DNA of 64,000 bases from Vicia villosa (taxonomy: Eukaryota > Streptophyta > Magnoliopsida > Fabales > Fabaceae): assembly GCF_029867415.1 (NCBI RefSeq), contig NW_026705445.1:248001-312000 (forward strand), in the 5' to 3' direction. Made by a program: the position numbers and the translations under genes. Below are positions 61,069 through 64,000 of the stretch, piece by piece. The notes under the pieces are model-generated. The model saw nothing but the letters and a program-made list of their open reading frames with translations, ran no database searches and had not been told where the DNA came from. Each line of letters begins with the position of its first letter. Position 1 is the stretch's first letter.

Positions 61069-62765
61069 AACAAGCGTAAATGTATTTTGGGCTATTGTTT
61101 AACAAATAATAATTGATATTGATGTGACTTTAATTATCTATAATATAAGAAAATCGATTGTTCTTGAAATCCCAATTTTACCCTCCTTTGGAAAATTGCC
61201 TGACACGTGGATGGTGTCTTCTACTTCCATCCAATTACTCTACTTCCTTCCAATTACACACTTTCTGTTTCCTTCTTTTTCTTCCTTGCAGATTATCACT
61301 TTTTCAACCTTCACGTGTACCACTTTTCCTATTTTCCTCGAGAAGACAAAACTTCTATTCTCAGTCTGCTATCTTCTTCTTTCTCTCTCTCTCCTTCTTC
61401 ATTCTTATTCCTCCCTCCGCTTCTTCTTCCTTCTCCATCTCCTTCATTGTTATTATTGAGTTTCAGACAAGTTCGATTTTGATTTTGATTTGATTTTTGT
61501 TGTTTCAGGTTTGGTGGTGTTGGCTCACGGGAAAGGGGGAAGTTTCGCCGACGGTGCGATTTCTGATGGCTCCATTCAACATCTCTAAGATTGTTTTAAT
61601 GGTTTTTGTTTGGTTCTAAAACTACGAACTTGACTTATCTAGGCATAAGGTGAGCATCTTCTTCTTCAGATCTAGGTTTTTTGTTGTTATTAAATGGTGA
61701 TGAAGAGGTTTTGGTGTACTCATTTTAATTTTCAGCCTTTTTTTTACAGTGGATTTCAGAGGTGTGATATTTATATTTTTTGTCATATCTTTGACTTTAT
61801 CTTTGACTTTCTACTCAGATCTACGAAATCATGACGGTGACTATGGCGTTTCCGACGATAGGTGGTTTGACAGTGGTAGACTATAGTAGCGGCAACACGT
61901 TTTTTTACGGCGAGTGAGGTGGTGGTTGGATTCCAAATGGTTTCTATGTGACTCTTTTAAGTTTAGGTTTTGTTATTAAGTTATTCTCCCTTAAACCCTA
62001 AGTATAATTTTTTATAAGAAAACAATGTTAATAACATATTCTCTTTATTTGATCTGTTTAGTTTTTTATAAGAAAACAATGTTTACTTTTACGCAGGTCT
62101 TCAATGGTGAAGGTGATGACTATGAATGAAATGGTTGCTGCGTTTTCTCCCTATCTCAACTACACATTTGTATTTTCTCCTTCTCTCCACTTTGAATTTT
62201 ATACTTTTTCAATTATTTTGTTGATTGAGCCACTCATTCATTCTCATGGAATGTTCATATTTCACCGTCATTGAATGATGATAGTCCAAGCTTTACTAAT
62301 TACGATGGCAACTATCGAGTTAGAAAGGTCTAATTTATTCTATGTTTTGTTGGGTTTGCAGAGTAAGACAATTTCTGTTCTTTGAGACTACTATTTGTGG
62401 TACATATTATGTTCGTAAGTTAGTTGTTTAATGGTGTCTACTGGTGTATGTGTATAATGAAATTTGTGGTAGAATTTATGTTCATGTTTGGGAATGGTTT
62501 GTTTTAGTATTGTAGCATCTTAAGGTTTAAACAGGTTGCCTGCAAAGTGTTTGATAAAAGTTCCAAACCAATAACTTTCTTAGTTTTTCTATTTCAGATT
62601 TGTGGTTGTTGATGTTTTATTGTTATGGTGTCTCGAATATTGCTGGAAAACACATCGATTGGTTTTTCACCTTCGACAAGGTTCTTCATTTCTAAACCAA
62701 AACCATTTCATTTGTGTCAAAACTAGCTTATTCTTTTAAATTTCATTTTTATGAGTATTTTTTAG

Positions 62766-62885
62766 GTTCTGTTGCCGGAGGAGATGTCGGGCCGTGTTAG
62801 AAACCACCCAGAATTGCATCAGATGATGGAAGTGGTTATGGATTTAGGACGGAAGCCACTCGCCATGTTTTCTTTGCCAAATGAA
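62766..62885 (+). pseudogene. Captured fragment of a ycf45-like ATPase gene
   Basis: After an acceptor-like TTTTTAG the frame reads VLLPEEMSGRVRNHPELHQM then MEVVMDLGRKPLAMFSLP. The string EVVMDLGRKP.ARF is characteristic of plant ycf45-like (SpoIIIAA-like P-loop, often with R3H) proteins, which are usually plastid-targeted. The rest of the protein is absent, and the part after LAMF no longer follows the family. Confidence 0.5.
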
Positions 62886-63387
62886 GTTTTGTTTTTGTTT
62901 TTTTTCTGGTTTTTTTGCAGGTGTTGAAGATGTTGGTATATCGATGTCGTCAAGCCTGTGCCGGCTATAACGGTGTTATACAGTAGTGGAAGGTGAGTAT
63001 CTATATGAGATACCTTTTGTCATACTTTTGAAAAGACATGTTTCACTCTCTTATTTATGGCCTACATAATTTCTACTGGTATCTCAAATGCTTAATATGC
63101 ATGATTCTTATAATTTGCTACAATGCTGACTTATTATTACCTCACATTTCTAGATTGTAACATGCAAGCTAACCAATTTCAGCAATACTTGTATATATGT
63201 GAGGTATGACCCTTGAAATGTGTTGCCTATTTGGAAGTTTTTAGAACTAAGAAGTTATTGTATTTATGCAGCTACTCATAGAAACAAGATTTTGTAACAA
63301 ATTTACACTGGTTGCAGAAGAAACTTTATGATATTTGATTTGTGTGCATGCTATTTTTGGTTTCATATGTGTTTCTATTTCAATACA

Positions 63388-63478
63388 AAGAATCCGACCT
63401 GGGAGTCTGTTACGTATGGGATCCTTCTCTGCATTGATTGTTCCTCTGTTCATAGAAGTCTTGGTGTTCACATCAGTG
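63388..63478 (+). pseudogene. Captured exon of an ArfGAP gene
   Basis: The frame encodes [20 protein letters not shown] then HRSLGVHIS, the core of the ArfGAP zinc-finger domain that activates ARF GTPase hydrolysis in vesicle traffic. It is closest in style to the AGD8/9/10 type. The preceding first cysteine pair and the following FVRSTNLDSW-type part are missing; a stop follows within 15 codons. It is a single-exon fragment. Confidence 0.75.
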
Positions 63479-64000
63479 CGAACGTAGAGATGTGGCTGCA
63501 ATGATGGAACTACACATTCACCTTTTCCTAATGAAGATGATTAGTTTTATCTTTGTTGCTTCTAAGTTTCAAATTTATAGTTAGCAAACTCACTGCATTT
63601 CTTTTTCCATGATATTTTAGGTTATTAGCCAAGGAACTACATATTCGAAAAAGTGGTGTTGAATGACTTGCTGGAATGGAAGTTGAAAATTCAGGGAGCC
63701 TAAATGGAAGCTGGAAATAGTTGTGCACTATTTTTGGAAATACATAACTAAGGTAATAAAAAACTTTGACTGTTTGAATATTGTCACACTTTCTTTATCA
63801 ATTGATCCAATCATTGTTTGATAGCAAGGTTGATAACCTACTTTTGTTTTGCATCATCCAACATTGCATGAAGATTGAATAGTGTTGTCTTCTACTTTGC
63901 CAACAGTGAGACATTCAACTTGGTTTGTAATCTTGTGACATATATGAAGAACAATCAAGCATGAATCGCTGTTTATGGATTCATGCTTGACAGAACCTGG

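Larger units (their letters stand above)
61137..64000 (+). mobile_element. Probable Helitron (left part) with captured gene fragments
   Basis: TCTATAATATAAGAAAATCG after an A (61136) resembles the 5' end of many plant Helitrons, and the following CCAATTTTACCCTCC fits too. The interior has spliceosomal-style T-rich introns and at least two unrelated coding fragments (ycf45-like, ArfGAP), as expected of a gene-capturing Helitron. No CTAG-hairpin 3' end appears before the window closes, so the right end and any RepHel gene lie outside. A degraded host region is the alternative. Confidence 0.5.

Noticed and set aside
61124..61493. Three overlapping serine/phenylalanine/leucine-rich frames of 91-111 codons
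   Set aside because: Caused by a CT-rich stretch typical of 5' UTRs; no domain in any frame.

Overview
The window is nuclear DNA of a flowering plant, most likely a large-genome legume of the pea/vetch/lathyrus group. The basis is inference: an intron-rich plant gene, multi-kilobase Ty3/gypsy Tat/Ogre-like and SIRE-like copia retrotransposons, plant MULE/PMD, CACTA, Helitron, TRIM and SINE elements, and AT-rich spacers. No bacterial operons, rRNA, true tRNA genes or CRISPR arrays were seen.

Layout. 1-610: unresolved flank with a minus-strand TATA box. 700-2808: broken SIRE-type copia pol (minus), cut by a Ty3/gypsy LTR (2809-4879) with PBS and a gag-less leader to about 6650. 6690-7860: decayed plant-mobile-domain (PMD) gene of an old Mutator-like element; a non-autonomous Helitron (8084-11180) separates it from a probable terminal arm at 11190-11330. 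12447-19298: the one intact host gene, the histone chaperone HIRA, ten coding exons, about 1018 aa, with MITEs and a TRIM in its introns. 19299-22492: spacer with a possible LTR fragment. 22496-40296: a probable CACTA transposon with decayed TNP2-type transposase, hit by a SINE (24925-25150) and by a very young 14.3-kb gag-only LTR retrotransposon (25831-40162). 42960-44090: RRM/LINE-ORF1-like pseudogene hit by a TRIM. 44270-46711: 5' end of another gypsy element (minus). 46715-50055: two rearranged copia fragments with a MITE in the LTR. 51095-61068: an almost intact 9.97-kb Mutator-like element with about 290-bp TIRs and a perfect 9-bp target duplication; it carries a PMD gene, a MURA transposase gene and a small third ORF, and a solo LTR with its own 5-bp TSD lies between the two large genes. 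61137-64000: probable left part of a second Helitron carrying captured pieces of an ArfGAP gene and a ycf45-like gene.

How it works together: HIRA is the only gene with a clear cellular role (replication-independent H3.3 deposition). Everything else is a stack of transposons. Several are precisely bounded by target duplications, so the order of insertion can be read. Two threads deserve attention. One is the paired-gene MULE whose two large genes each carry exactly one nonsense codon. The other is that unrelated elements here (gypsy LTRs, an Ogre-like solo LTR, the gag-only element's leader and 3' region, MULE ends) each carry iterated short inverted-repeat boxes: the core sequence differs, the architecture is similar.
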